In this document: in pieces, positions 30,740 to 42,636 of the stretch
Numbering within the stretch: the stretch's first letter is position 1
How the letters are laid out: each line of letters opens with the position of its first letter
NCBI GenBank assembly: GCA_031216915.1
Contig: CM062289.1
Span: 392,362,674-392,426,673, forward strand
Source of the DNA: Pictodentalium vernedei
Taxonomy: Eukaryota; Mollusca; Scaphopoda; Dentaliida; Dentaliidae
Length of the DNA stretch: 64,000 nt
Reading direction: 5' to 3'
Position numbers and translations under genes: made by a program
The notes under the pieces: generated by a model
Database searches by the model: none
What the model was told of the DNA's origin: nothing
What the model saw: only the letters and a program-made list of their open reading frames with translations

Positions 30740-31347
30740 ACAGTTGCAACTATAGTTATGCAGGCTTTCTGTTCCGGCAGTGACTCCGTCCGGCTGCCCT
30801 CTTCGCTCTGGGCTATTTGACCCAGGGCAAGGGGAGGGGGGGGGGGGGAGGGTGTTCCCTTAGGTCACCTGCTTTATAGTGAAAAGCAAGGGAATGCCTC
30901 CTCCGAAGTCAGTATTTCTGAGTCGTTTCCGGGATGGTTTTAAAGTGTAATATTAATGTTAAAAATTCATTCATGTCATATTTTTAAAGTGTAGCTCGGT
31001 GTGAAGCATTTGTATATGTCAAGTGTCAAACGGGCGTTAATATACAATCCTCGGACACTTTTAAAGAATATAAAGAGTCTCAATTCTCTGGACTAACTTT
31101 ATTTATTGGCTTACTTTAAAAATAATTAGTATAAAGGGTTATACTGGATGTTAATAGAGAACATGAATGTTATTGTGCTCAATTATGAAGGGTATTGTAT
31201 CTTTCTAATTTAACATAAAATAAGAAAGATACATGTAAAGCCTAATACTCCTTTTCTCCTTGAGGGGTTGACTCTATATTATATAGTTGAGCTTATTGGA
31301 TTTTCCTCTATGTCCTAGGCCCTCCAGCCTTTTTACTATTCAGCTAT

Positions 31348-31429
31348 GTCTGGGTCATTGGTACAGTATAAAAATGATAAAAAATTTATAGTAATTTATA
31401 TATTTTTTATACTTACCAATGACCCAGAC
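31348..31429. repeat. internal complementary region, DIRS copy 2
   Basis: Same structure as in copy 1. The predicted circle junction is 31375/31376. The right half reads GATAAAAAA where the element's own right end predicts GTTAAAAAA, a single mismatch acquired after or during copying. Confidence 0.92.
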
Positions 31430-31504
31430 GGGGATGGCCCTCCCAGGAGTTGGGAACTCATACCTCCCCGCTGAGTACATAGTGCTGACCAGGCACTGCT
31501 TGTA

Positions 31505-31732
31505 AGAATGATAATTGGCGCCAATTTCGGAACGTCCTTGACACTGCGCATGCGCAGTAAGGGCAAAGTATGGAGGTCCTTCAGGACATGATTTCTTTTG
31601 GTTTTAGATGCAAATTTTGGGGATTGGGGGGCAAAATTTGTGTTTGGCCCTAGATTTTTAAGAGTTAGCGCCAGCTATGTCTGGGTCATTGGTAAGTATA
31701 AAAAATATATAAATTACTATAAATTTTTTAAC
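31505..31732 (+). repeat. right inverted terminal repeat, DIRS copy 2
   Basis: It starts AGAATGATAATTGGCGCC, carries ACTGCGCATGCGCAGT, and ends ATAAATTTTTTAAC with the outer CATTGGTAAGTATAAAA string. Confidence 0.92.
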
Positions 31733-33116
31733 TTTTTCAGTTTTAATCATTTTTTCGTTCATTACAATTTTAACTTTGTGATCTTATTATTATTATGAGT
31801 GGTGAAGTGAAAATAGGTGACTTAAAAAGCTCATCATTTTTAAAATCCACCCCCCCCCCCCCCCCTTCCATTTATACAGTGTTTCTTGATGAATAAAAAA
31901 GGGATTACACAATATATATTTAGTCATTTATTTCACATATTGGAAGTAGGCAACCGCAAAAATGCTTGTGTGGGATTAAAATTGTATGAGCAGTAGCTGG
32001 GCAAAAATATCTTGTATGTCAGACTTCCATGACTGATTACTGTGGTAAACAAGTTGCGTTTTACTGGTACAGTGGAGCCTACTTATTTGTACATCTCTTA
32101 CTTGAATAATCCTGTTAACTGAATATAATTTTCTAACACAAAACTATTTGCCATACTTCAGTAGACGTTTGACATGTTAATTACATATAGGTTATAGAGT
32201 AAACTCCTGTTAATTGAATGAAAAATCTTGTAAAATGTTCAGAAATTAATGTCACAATCACCAAATTCCCCTTGTTTATAGACATATTTGGCCCCAGAAT
32301 ATCTAATATGGGCATTTAATCTGTCATATTTTGTTTGACAGTGCTCCATGAGTAGATGCCAAATTTCAAATTCTGTTACCTTCACATGAACTCATGAGAT
32401 ATATACAAATATGTCAAAAGTATTCATTTGCTGAATTTGACACACACTTGTAATTTTCAACTTTCTAATTGCTAGAACAGGTATACTTAGTTACTTGGGC
32501 AGCTGTAAAGTGATCATTCATTGAATGTCACTGCACCTCTTACAAAAGTTACATGTGAAAGATGTCAATTTAGCTAAAAATTTGGAAGTGTGACTTATTC
32601 ATTGTTGTGACATATACACTGGCTGGTACGGTAGTATGTTTACAACTATCCGAAATTCTTGAAATAATTTTATGTGATTGTCCTGGAAAGTGCCTGAAAT
32701 TCCCAAGAAAAGTCTATGAAAGTCTTACACAGAAAAAATGAAATTATTCTAATTTATGGAGAAAGTAACTTTTGAAAATGTCCATCATATGTACTACAGG
32801 TGCACTGTAGAATTCCTAAAATGTTTAATGAATTTTCTGGACAGAAAAAAAAAAAAAAATTAATTTGGAGTACATGTAAGTAAATTTTGATAATGTTTAT
32901 AAGATGCACTAGATGCACTTGAGAATTCCATAACCCTTTTCCTAAAAAATCACCCTTGTCAACATATTTAACAAAATCCTGTTATATGATCCCCTCATTA
33001 GAACAGGTTTATTGATATGGTTTTGGTGAAATTTTTTAAAAACTTTGAAAAAAATATCAAATTTAGATATTGTGTGTTGGGTAAAGGGTTAAAGATAATG
33101 AATTATTTTTTTCCAG

Positions 33117-33231
33117 AGGAGGTCAGGAAGCCGAGGACACAGTACACAGCATGATCATTCATCCTCTGCGTGCAGAAAACTTTATTCTCTCAGTTTGCAA
33201 GGATCATAAACTCAGAATGTGGTCAACAAAG
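33117..33231 (+). CDS. NUP160: NUP160 internal coding exon (downstream of the pair)
   Basis: The acceptor TTATTTTTTTCCAG precedes and the donor GTAAAA follows. The first base completes the Arg codon left open by the exon at 20390-20468. The other 114 bases encode 38 residues ending in the signature CKDHKLRMWSTK. Human NUP160 has CQDHKLRMWSYK at the same place, shortly after the segment encoded by the previous exon, as I recall it. Order, strand and phase agree, so these are consecutive exons of one gene. The segment is part of the N-terminal beta-propeller of this Y-complex nucleoporin. The next exon is not found in the remaining 30 kb. DIRS copies 3-5 would lie in the following intron. Confidence 0.9.
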
Positions 33232-33370
33232 GTAAAACTTAGTTTAACTTTGAAGTGACCATATAATTTGAATACCTTGTCAGAATCTATTGAATTGATG
33301 AAAAGAGAATGATTAATATCTTTTCCTTGTTTTGATGTGAGAGACAGGAAGTTATAGCCAATCTGTTGTT

Positions 33371-33745
33371 AGCTCACCTGACTGAAAGTCAGGGTGAGCT
33401 ATTGTAATCACTCTGTCTCTGGTTTGCCCGTCATCAATGATCATGGTGTTCACGTCTTTTCCTCCAAAATTGATTGACCGATTTCAGTTAAAGTTGAGGT
33501 GATCATTTGTTCTGACATAGCATTTTGTGTTTGTTCAAATCAACTTGCCTTCCGCATTGGGAGGGTGTGGGTGAAAATGCTCCCAAATTGTAAATCTTCC
33601 CAGGAACCAGTGGGTACAATGACTTCATATTTGGAACTGAGCTTCCTTTTGAGTAGAATCAAGTTTGTTCAAACAAATTTTGAGGAGCTACATTTGCCTT
33701 TTTAATGGGAGATGCAAGATATTGGGTCCCACCCAAAATTTCTGT
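33371..33745. mobile_element. HINE-type repeat, left part (split by DIRS copy 3)
   Basis: It starts AGCTCACCTGACTGAAAGTCAGGGTGAGCT, the same start as the element at 47633. It then follows that element through AAATCTTC, AGCTTCCTTTTGAG, AAGTTTGTTCAAA and CCCACCCAAAATTTCT. DIRS copy 3 begins directly afterwards, and the matching continuation is at 40839. Confidence 0.75.
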
Positions 33746-33934
33746 ATTTTTATACTGTACCAATGACCCAGACTTAGCTGGTGCTAACTCTAACAAAACC
33801 AGGGCCAAACACAAATTTTGCCCCCCAATCCCCAAAATTTGCATCCAAAACAAAAAGAAATCATGTCCTAAAGGACCTCCATACTACGCCTCTACTGATG
33901 CAGACGTCCCGAAATTGGCGCCAATTATCATTCT
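33746..33934 (+). repeat. left inverted terminal repeat, DIRS copy 3 (small deletion)
   Basis: At 189 bp it is shorter than the 202 bp of copies 1 and 2, because CTCTACTG joins ATGCAGACGTCCCG directly. The GCGCATGCGC palindrome is gone here but survives in part as GCaCATGCGC in the right repeat. Confidence 0.9.
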
Positions 33935-34817
33935 CTGTTTGGCCCTTCATCAGTCAACATCTCACTGATCTTTGTGCTTGTAAATCTCAGTTTAAAGGAT
34001 GCCAGACACGTAATTTTTGGAGAAAATGTGATTCTAAGGAGGATAGAAGGAGGAGAGGAAAAAGAAGTGACAAAAAATAATCAGGGCTGTACTTAAAATT
34101 TTTTGATGAAATTATGTTAAGTTGCCTATTTTCGAGGCATGGGCCTCTTGTTGTCATTCTTGCTAATTGTTGCACTGCTTATTCAGTGTTTCCTCTTCCC
34201 TAGCCTTCTAAAGTCCCCCCTTGCAATTCTCCCATGCTTTTGGCATATTTTTGAGAAATTTCATTTCTAAAATTTCCTGGGAGAGTTGCTTGGTTACAGA
34301 ATGTTTTCTGTTGTTTTCCCCATAGTTACGTTTTCACCCATGGGTGTATAACGTTTGTGTTCTGCATCTTCCATCTGATGTTCTGCAGATTCTCCCCTGG
34401 GAGTCTCTGTTTTGCATCAGATAGAGTGTAATTGATGACTGATTCCGGGCCAGTTTTTTCAGTGCCTGGAGTCATGTTTTCTGGTGTTTTTACACTTTGT
34501 TTTCATTGGCAACAGCCTTTTTTGAGGGGGGCTGTTTGCCTTTGCTGTAGTTTATCTCACTATAAGATACATTTATATTATCCAAAAGTGTCTCATTAAT
34601 TATTTAATATAAATTTAAAATTTTTGACCACACTTTGCCATCGGATCCATCGGGGCTCAACGTTACTTTTCAGCAACTTGGGCTTCGCTGAAAAAATATT
34701 TTTTCAAAATTATTTTGTTTTGCAATTGTTTTTTCATTTATTAATGGATCATGTTATTATGTATCTTTGTGTCAGGGGTTTTTACGAGTAACTAGGACTT
34801 ATTGTTGTTCTTTCACA

Positions 34818-36916
34818 ATGAAGGGACGTTGTTCAAATTGTAATAGGAAGAAATCTTCCTCTGACTTTCATGATCATTGTATTAATTGTAGTCAGTGTTC
34901 TCGCATTAATCCCTGTCCTATATGTGAACATTGGGATGAGAAACATTGGAAACGTGTGTCACGATATGTTGTTTCTGGAGAAAGAGCGATGCCGGCTCTT
35001 TCTCCACAAGGTCACTCTACTCTCTCAGTTTCTATTTCAGAGGAACCAGAACAGGGTGATGTTTCCATGTTATCTTCTTCAAGTGTGCGTCCGTCGTCAC
35101 AAATGAATTCAGAGCTAGCGGCAAAAGTGCTCATGGAGATTAGACAAATGTCGTCCGCTAGCTCGCCCGGTGTAGCGTCCATTCACCGAATGGTTCGGCA
35201 GCCGGGTTCGTCCGATGCGGTCCAAGAGGAAATTTTGGGTGATGCGAGCACTATAAACATAATAGATGCACACCCAGTGACGGCGGATAGTAAGCGAGAA
35301 CGGAGGAAGCCTTTGAGTCCAGTTCCTAGCTCAGGTCCAGCCGGGCCGCGAGCGAGAGAGGCCCCTCTCTCGTACAACAACATCTGGGACCAGATGTTGT
35401 GGTACAAAATGTGTCTTTAGCGGAGCATACGTCCGTCGCTCGGGACGCTCCGTTGTATAAGCAGTCCGCAGAGACTGTTAAGGCTTCCTCTTCTCGTCAG
35501 CGCACACGACCGCACCTTGGCTGCGTGACCGCCGATATATTACCAGCTTCGCCGATCAAGGATTCTTCGGCGACCAGCTCACACCATCCGGCAGCCAGGG
35601 ATTCGAGACCGATGGACTCCGGACGTTCGCATAGGAAAAGTATGCGGGAGCCATCTGATGCGGAGCTGCCCTCGGCGAAGCAGCGAAAGACTGCGCCTCC
35701 TCAGGTCTCGACGCCGGACATTCTTGTGCAGATAGCACAGCTTATCGCAGCATCCCAGCAGCCGACAGAAACGGTGTCGGATCGAGAATTATCCGACGGC
35801 GCTGGGTCGGTACGCTCCGCCGAAGCATCGGGGACGGACGACCGGGAACATCATGAGGTCCGACCGGATGGTGAAAGGGATACGGATGACTTGGAGCTAT
35901 CCCTTTCGGAACAACATAAAGCTGCTGTGGACTTCATCCGGCACTTTCTCCCTCAAGTTGTTCCGTCGGGCCAGACTGCTGCGCTTCCGGACAAGAGAAT
36001 TATAGCGTCATTGGACTCTGATTTTTTTGAGCGGTTCAGGGACATCGCTCCCGAGTTTCCGTCGCAGTCCAATAATGTTACAAGAACATTTGAATTATTG
36101 AACGACGCTATATTTAAACTTGCTTCCAGGACGGGGAAAGCAGGTTTCTTGTCCGCTAATACTCTCAACCTGCCTTTCATTAATGCAAGGAATAAATTCG
36201 ATACGGCAGGACAGGGTATACCGAGAGTTCCTCTGCGTATGGACGATGAGGTGGAAGACTTAGAGCTATCATTACCGTCATCAGCTTCTATTCCAACCGC
36301 GGTGTTGGAAACAGCTATTGCGTCTAACAGAGCCAATTTAGATGCCTTATCTTACACAGATCACCTTACTAAGGCGTTATCACTGCGCCTTCAGGGGAAA
36401 GAGTTTCAGGATATACAATCCTCTTTAAGACTTCTTTCAAGGGCAGTAGCTTATTCCACGTGTAACTCCGCCCTTTCAGTGGCAAATCTGGAGTTGGTTA
36501 GACGTGACACAGCCCTAGCTACATCCACACTAGTGGATTCTAAGGTGAAGAACTCTCTTAGAGTCGCTTCGGTCTCAGGAGAACTTCTCTTTGACGGCAA
36601 GCTTTCCGCAATTTATGATAAAATTACAAAGAAAGCTAAGGATTCTCTGTCGTTCAAATCTGCTCCTAAGAAGTCGGATACAGCAGACATGAATAAGACA
36701 GGCACTTCTGGGTCTAATGCGCCCAAGAGAGGTTCCTATAGAGGTTCCGGTGCGTCCTCTTGGTCTTATTCGAGAGATCGTCACGATAGCGACTCTCGTT
36801 CGGGACGTCCTTCAGGCCGGGACAATCGGTCGGACGCCCCGAGGTCGACGGGGCGAGGTGCGGGTCGTGGAAGACGTGGTTTCTCCTACCGCAGGCCTCG
36901 CAGGTCCAGGAGGTGA
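34818..36916 (+). pseudogene. gag: DIRS gag (copy 3), frameshifted
   Basis: It starts at ATG 34818 with the conserved Cys/His cluster. A 4-base loss near 35333 (AGCTCAGGTCC, where copy 1 has AGCTCGTCCAGGTCC) shifts the frame after about 172 codons. The remainder is open in a second frame from 35399 to 36916 and ends in RRGFSYRRPRRSRR. Apart from that single indel the protein of about 700 residues is complete. The lesion differs from those in copies 1 and 2, so each copy decayed independently after insertion. Confidence 0.87.
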
Positions 36917-38890
36917 TGGCTTAAACCTCTATCGCGTTCCGGTTGGCGGAAGGTTGTCGAGCTTTTCACAAGAATGGGCGTCGATTACGGACGACCCTTG
37001 GGTGAGAGGAGTGACTTTGGAAGGTCTAAAGATATCCTTCAAACGAAAGCCTCCATTAACTCGAAGTCCAAAGTGGACTCATCTTCCGTCAAATCCGCAG
37101 AAAGGAGACGCTCTGTTATCAGAGGTGCAGTCTCTTTTAATGAAGAACGCGGTAGAGGTCGTAGAAAACCAGGAATCTCCGGGATTCTACAGCCATCTGT
37201 TTCTGGTTCCGAAACCAGACGGCTCGTTCCGTCCAGTCATAGATTTGAGCTGGATAAACAAGCTGATCGTCGCTCCGAAGTTTTATATGGAGACGATTCG
37301 AACGGTCAGAGCGAGTATTCGGGTGAACGATTATGCAACGAGCATAGATCTCAAAGATGCGTACTTTCACGTCATGGTACATCCGACATTCCGAAAGTAT
37401 CTACGCTTCGCAGTCCTAGGAGTGGTGTATTGATTCCGGGCGATGTGCTTCGGATTGAATCTAGCACCCTGGGCTTTCACTCGGGTAATGAACTCGGTAA
37501 TGATCTACTTCCGAGCTCATTCGTCTGCGGTAACGTCGGCCTACCTGGACGACATTCTTCAGAGGTACGGCAACGAGTTAACGCTTTAGAACGATGTTCA
37601 GAATCTTCTTCTATTGCTCCGACGTCTCGGTAAACGAGGAGAAGTCAGATCTGGTGCCGTCCAAGTCATTCACTCATCTGGGAATGAGCTTCGAGACGCA
37701 CAACAATCTCGTTCGTCTGCCGTTAACCAGAGCGAAATTAGTCAGTTGTTACGCTCGCTATTGTCTGCACGCAGACAAAGTCACGGCGAGAGAATTTATG
37801 AGACTGATAGGTCTGTGCGGAGCCGCCGCGGATCTCATTCCGATGGGGCGGTTACGCACACGCCCTCTTCAAATTTTCCTGACTCAGAATTGGAGTGTGA
37901 AAAATTCATTCGCTCGATGTAGACGTTCTCTTGTCAGATCAAGTGAAACAAGAGATTCAGACTTGGGCAAACATTCAGTGGTTAACTCAAGGAGTTCCGC
38001 TGCAGTTGCCGGATCCGAGTTTTACCGTTATGACGGATGCCAGTCAAACAGGTTGGGGTGCATCATTAATCCCAACGGATTCGAGATGCCAGGGTCTTTG
38101 GGATCCGCAATTCCTGTGCAAGCACTTAAACATCAAGGAAATGATGTCAATTTGGCTTGCGTTACGTCACTGGATGGACATTATTCACGATGCTCATGTC
38201 CAAATCCTATCCGACAATACGACAGTAGTGGCGTATATACGGAATCAGGGAGGCACTCATTCAGTTCCGTTGTTCAATCTAACGGAAAGAATCCTTCTGT
38301 TTGCGTTAGAACATCACGTTCTTCTTTCGGTCCGTCACATACCGGGTCGTCTGAATGTGCTAGCAGACTCCCTTTCACGAAAGGGTCGCTTGTTGCCGTC
38401 GGAGTGGACTCTCAACAAACAAGTATTCAATCAGATTTGCTACCAATGGGAACGGCCAATGATAGACTTATTTGCGACACATCTCAACAATCAGTTGCAG
38501 ACGTATGTGTCTCCGTGTCCGGATCCAAGAGCATTTGCAGTAGACGCTCTGTCGAGCCCTTGGGACGGAATGATGGGATATGCGTATCCTCCAGCGCCGT
38601 TAATTCAACAAGTATTGCTAAAGATAAAACAATCTCAATGCAAGATTCTGTTGGTAGCATCTCTGTCGCCACAGATAAATTTACTCAGGTGTCTGTTGTG
38701 GCACCTACTGCAGAAGCTTCCTCCACGGGAGGATCTTCTTTCTCAGGGGAAATCGCGCCAACTCCATCACAACCCGCAAGGTCTCAACCTTCACGTTTTT
38801 CCGTTGTGCGGTCCTTCTTGCATGGCAAGCACTTTACAGGACGAGCAGTGGACGCGATTTCTAACTGTAGGAGGACCTCCTCTTCGGTAA
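36717..38890 (+). pseudogene. DIRS RT-RNase H (copy 3), broken in the RT palm region
   Basis: It starts at the conserved ATG 36717. A TGA at 37431 follows VLGVVY. The YLDD coding bases remain (GCCTACCTGGACGACATT at 37540). A stop occurs near 37585, an 8-base deletion near 37631 (TCGGTAAACG, where copy 1 has TCGGTTTTATAGTAAACG), and an extra A near 37904. From 37931 to 38890 the frame is open through RNase H and the YAYPP block, with a 6-base in-frame loss (SLSPQINLL for SLSPQRPWINLL). Confidence 0.88.
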
Positions 38891-39845
38891 ACTATGCGGC
38901 TAAGTGGAAGGTTTTTCGTCGTTGGTGTAGGGATCATTCTGTAGATATATTCGATCCCTCTATACCAGACATTGCAAACTTTCTAGTATACTTGTTTGAC
39001 GAAATCAACTGCAGCCTGTTACTATAAAGAGTTATAGATCTATGTTATCTGATACCTATGCACATCATGATAGTTTACAAATTGGATCTAATGTCTCTTT
39101 ATCGAAGTTGGTTAGAAACTTTTCGATAAATAGACCCAGAACTCTTAGATTAATTCCTAAGTGGAATTTAGCTTGGGTTCTTCTTAAATTGAAGGAAAAG
39201 CCATTTGAACCTCTTGGGACAGTAGATTTCAAATTCTTATCTTATAAGACAGCTTTTCTCTTAGCTTTCTCTTCTGCTAGAAGAGTCAGTGAGCTTCATG
39301 CACTATCGGTGGATGATTCTCATTATCGTAGTGTTGGGAACACTATCACCTTCACTACTAATGTGGGTTTTTTAGCTAAGAATCAGGCTCCTAATAAATA
39401 TCCGGAACCTATTGTTATTAAGGCTCTTCCGTCTTGAGACGGGCGTAGGCCTTTACTCTGTCCTGTTAGAGCATTACGTATCTATAAACAGAGATCTCAG
39501 TTTATCAGAAAGGGACGGAAACGTTTCTTTCTGTCTTTGATGCCTAATAGAAAGGACATTTCAGTCCATTCTATTGCTAGATGGATTCAGTTAACTATCC
39601 GTACTGCTTATGAAGATTTATCTTCTTCTCAGCAGTCTGTGCTTAAGATTTCTGCTCATGAAGTAAGAGTTCTTTCTACTTCCTGGGCTTATGCTAATAG
39701 TGTTGCTATTACAGATTTAATGAAGGCTGCTTATTGGTCTCAGCCATCCACATTTACGAATTTTTATCTCAGAAATATTGAGTCCATTTCTGGAGACCTG
39801 CATTGTTTAGGTCCGTTATCTGTTGCTCAGAATGTCGTCCACTAA
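37594..39845 (+). pseudogene. DIRS tyrosine recombinase (copy 3), frameshift and stop
   Basis: The YR register is open to about 39010. There one A is missing (GAAATCAACTGC, against GAAATCAAACTGC). It continues from 39042 to a TGA at 39435, where the others have TCA, then from 39437 to 39845. The catalytic motifs ARRVSEL, SAHEVRVLSTSW and NFYLRN are still recognisable. The protein is inactive as it stands. Confidence 0.87.
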
Positions 39846-40453
39846 ACAGTTGCAACTATAGTTATGCAGGCTTTCTGTTCCGGCAGTGACTCCGTCCGGC
39901 TGCCCTCTTCGCTCTGGGCTATTTGACCCAGGGCAAGGGGAAGGGGGGGGGGGGGGGCGGGTGTTCCCTTAGGTCACCTGCTTTATAGTGAAAAGCAAGG
40001 GAATGCCTCCTCCAAGTCAGTATTTTTGAGTCGCTTCCGGGATGGTTTTAAAGTGTAATATTAATGTTTAAATTCATTCATGTCTTATTTTTAAAGTGTA
40101 GCTCGGTGTGAAGCATTTGTATATGTCAAGTGTCAAACGGGCTTTAATATACAATACTCGGACACTTTTAAATGACTATAGAGAGTCTCAATTCTCTGGA
40201 CTACTTTATTTATTGGCTTGCTTTAAAAATAATTAGTATAAGGGTTATACTGGATGTTAATAGAGAACATGAATGTTATTGTGCTCAATTATTAAGGGTA
40301 GTGTATCTTTCTAATTTAATATTAAATAAGAAAGATACATGTAAAGCCTAATACTCCTTTTCTCCTTAAGGGGTTACCTCTTTACTATATAGTTGAGCTT
40401 ATTGGATTTTCCTCTATGTCCTAGGCCCTCCAGCCTGTTTACTATTCAGCTAA

Positions 40454-40535
40454 GTCTGGGTCATTGGTACAGTATAAAAATGTTAAAAAATTTATAGTAA
40501 TTTATATATTTTTTATACTTACCATTGACCCAGAC
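40454..40535. repeat. internal complementary region, DIRS copy 3
   Basis: Same structure as in copy 1. The predicted circle junction is 40481/40482 (AAAAAT then GTTAAAA). One base differs in the right half (ACCATTGACC). Confidence 0.92.
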
Positions 40536-40610
40536 GGGGATGGCCCTCCCTGGAGTTGGGAACTCTTGCCTCCCCGCTGAGTACATAGCGCTGACCAGGC
40601 ACTGCCAGTA

Positions 40611-40838
40611 AGAATGATAATTGGCGCCAATTTCGGGACGTCTGCGTCACTGCACATGCGCAGTAGAGGCGTAGTATGGAGGTCCTTTAGGACATGATTT
40701 CTTTTTGTTTTGGATGCAAATTTTGGGGATTGGGGGGCAAAATTTGTGTTTGGCCCTGGTTTTGTTTGAGTTAGCACCAGCTAAGTCTGGGTCATTGGTA
40801 AGTATAAAAAATATATAAATTACTATAAATTTTTTAAC
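40611..40838 (+). repeat. right inverted terminal repeat, DIRS copy 3
   Basis: It starts AGAATGATAATTGGCGCC and ends TTTTTTAAC. It is subtype A, with CGGGACGTCTGCGTCACTG. Confidence 0.92.
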
Positions 40839-41439
40839 TTTCTGAATGATTTCTCTGTGGGAACCCTAGGAGCTAAAAATGGAAATATTTGCAAATGCCC
40901 ATATTTTCTAAACTACACAGACCAGAGATCTGTTTTTTGCTATGAAGCATCCTTGGGACCAGTAGAATGGAGTGGCACAAAAATTGCTCTCAGTTGTGTC
41001 ATAGTGGACTACTGTTAGGGGAATTGAAAGAACTGCTGAGTCAGCATATTTGTAAACGTAAAAAAAATCTTCTTCAGAACCCCTGATCAGAATCTTTTGA
41101 TATTTGGTATGCAGCATTCATATGGAGGGTGGGGAAGCTCATATCAGTTTGTTGAAATTAAGCCCCTTGGTTCATATTTGGGCTCAATACAGGAGCCCAT
41201 ATTGTTAACTTGGTGCAATATGAGGAATAATCTATAAAAATCTTTTTGAGATCTACCACTCAGACTCTTTTGATATTTGGCATTCAGTATCCTCAGGGAG
41301 GTTAGATTTAAGTTTGTTCAAACCAAGTCCCTTTGTTAATATTTGGGCTCCCCATTGGAACCTGAATTTTAATGGAGTCCAATATGAGGATTAATCTTTA
41401 AAACTCTCTTTCTCCAAAACCACTAGTCAGAATCTTTTG
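40839..41439. mobile_element. HINE-type repeat, right part, truncated by a MITE
   Basis: It continues the repeat begun at 33371: GTGGGAACC..AGGAGCTAAAAAT, GGACCAGTAGAATGG, AATCTTTTGATATTTGGTATG and TTCATATTTGGGCTCA all match 48130-48660. It contains two or three decayed 167-bp-type units. The usual 3' end is missing, and the MITE at 41440 follows instead. Confidence 0.75.
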
Positions 41440-41658
41440 AACATTATGACATCATTCCTTCCTTAAGCAATTGGTTGCAACCAGGGAATCCCTGGTTGAA
41501 ACACAATACACGCCCTTCACCTTTGGGGGGGGGGGGGGGGGGTTCTCCCTTATAAAAATGTACCATGGTAAACCATGATTTACCATGGTTTACCATGGTA
41601 CTTTTTTATAAGGGCTGTTTCAACCAATCGCATAAGGAAGGAATGACGTCATAATGTT
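41440..41658. mobile_element. 219-bp MITE with 38-bp inverted termini
   Basis: The left end AACATTATGACaTCATTCCT pairs with the right end AGGAATGACgTCATAATGTT, and pairing extends to AATTGGTTG/CAACCAATC with three mismatches. The centre has a second inverted pair, CCCTTATAAAAATGTACCAT/ATGGTACTTTTTTATAAGGG, around ATGGTAAACCATG repeats, plus a run of about 18 G. No coding capacity. The flanks give no clear target duplication. Confidence 0.75.
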
Positions 41659-42435
41659 TAAAAATACCAAACATGGCTGCCAGTTTCTTTCTCTTACAAT
41701 TATCCCTCTTTCTGTCAAATATTCAGGATATGCCATATTGTTCTCACAAGGCGAGATAGACTAAGACCGGCAAGTAAATCGTTTGCCGATCATATAGTAC
41801 TCTAATGTACTGAATAATAGTGTTGGCACTATTATTTATTAATTTTGGAGAAAAATTCCAACCATCACTTTTATTTGGTAATGAGACAAAAAGTGAAAAC
41901 GCCATCACTATTATTTATATTTTGTGAAAATGCAAGCCATCCAGGGATTTTTCTGGGTGACGACAGGTGCCGAATATAGGCCCCATTCCCAATGAGATTT
42001 TGGCATTATTTTTCCTAATTTCTAACATTAAATTCCCATTTATCAATTTGTTCACAACATTTATGAACATTTACAGCAAATTTAGGCCTTCTTATGCTGA
42101 TAAAGGAACTATCAAACCATAATTTAAAATAAAAAAAAAACTTTTTTATTTTTAATGTGCCTGTATAGAAAAAATGTGTACTTTCTAAACCCTACAGAGT
42201 CAACAGGATTCCCAATTTGGTCCAGTAAGATGGCTATTTTCCCAATTGCATGGGCCCGTGGCCCCATTCCCAATACACCCGGTCCTACTAATTACCAACC
42301 AAAACAGTCCAAAGCCGTCCAAAACAGTCCAAAACCATCCAAAACCGACCAAAAGTTCTAATTACCGACCAAAATACCGACCAAAAGACCGTAAGTACCG
42401 ACCCCAAAAATAAATGAGTACGACCAAAAATATAT
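41659..42435. other. AT-rich non-coding stretch with short ACCAAAA repeats
   Basis: No gene is recognised. From about 42295 to 42430 there is a degenerate run of ACCGACCAAAA/GTCCAAAAC units, immediately left of DIRS copy 4. Confidence 0.5.
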
Positions 42436-42636
42436 ATTTTTATACTGTACCAATGACCCAGACATAGCTGGTGCTAACTCTTAAAATATAGGGCCAAACA
42501 CAAATTTTGCCCCCCAATCCCCAAAATTTGCATCTAAAACTAAAGAAAACATGTCCTGAAAGGCCCTCCACACTTCGCCCCTACTGCGCATGCGCAGTGT
42601 CAAGGACGTTCCGAAATTGGCGCCATTTATCATTCT
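42436..42636 (+). repeat. left inverted terminal repeat, DIRS copy 4
   Basis: It runs ATTTTTATACTGTACCAATG to CCATTTATCATTCT and contains ACTGCGCATGCGCAGT near 42583-42598. The dyad reads ATTGGCGCCAtT. Confidence 0.92.

Larger units (their letters stand above)
24641..31732 (+). mobile_element. DIRS copy 2, full length, gag and RT dead, YR intact
   Basis: It has the same layout as copy 1. The terminal repeats are of subtype B (GTCAAGGACGTTCCGAAATTGG, against GCAGTCGTCCCGAAATTGG in copy 1). It lies in the NUP160 intron in sense orientation. Lesions: a stop in gag, a 14-base deletion at the gag/RT overlap, two stops and a catalytic Asp-to-Asn change in RT. The YR domain is uninterrupted. Confidence 0.95.
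20469..33116 (+). other. NUP160: NUP160 intron of 12.6 kb filled by transposons
   Basis: It lies between the two recognised exons and starts GTAACA and ends TTTTTTCCAG. It contains a - strand fragment of a second DIRS family (21138-24098) and all of DIRS copy 2 (24641-31732, sense). The rest (20469-21137, 31733-33116) is AT-rich non-coding DNA with a run of 16 C at 31850. The segment before the second exon (about 33060-33095) carries TTGGGTAAAGGGTTAA, a short string seen near other repeats. Confidence 0.8.
33746..40838 (+). mobile_element. DIRS copy 3, full length, all genes broken
   Basis: This is a complete 7.1-kb element of subtype A, close to copy 1. It is inserted in an older HINE repeat, whose two parts flank it. 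Its left repeat has lost about 13 bases over the NRF-1-like site that the right repeat retains. Gag, RT and YR each carry frameshifts or stops. Orientation is sense to NUP160. Confidence 0.95.
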
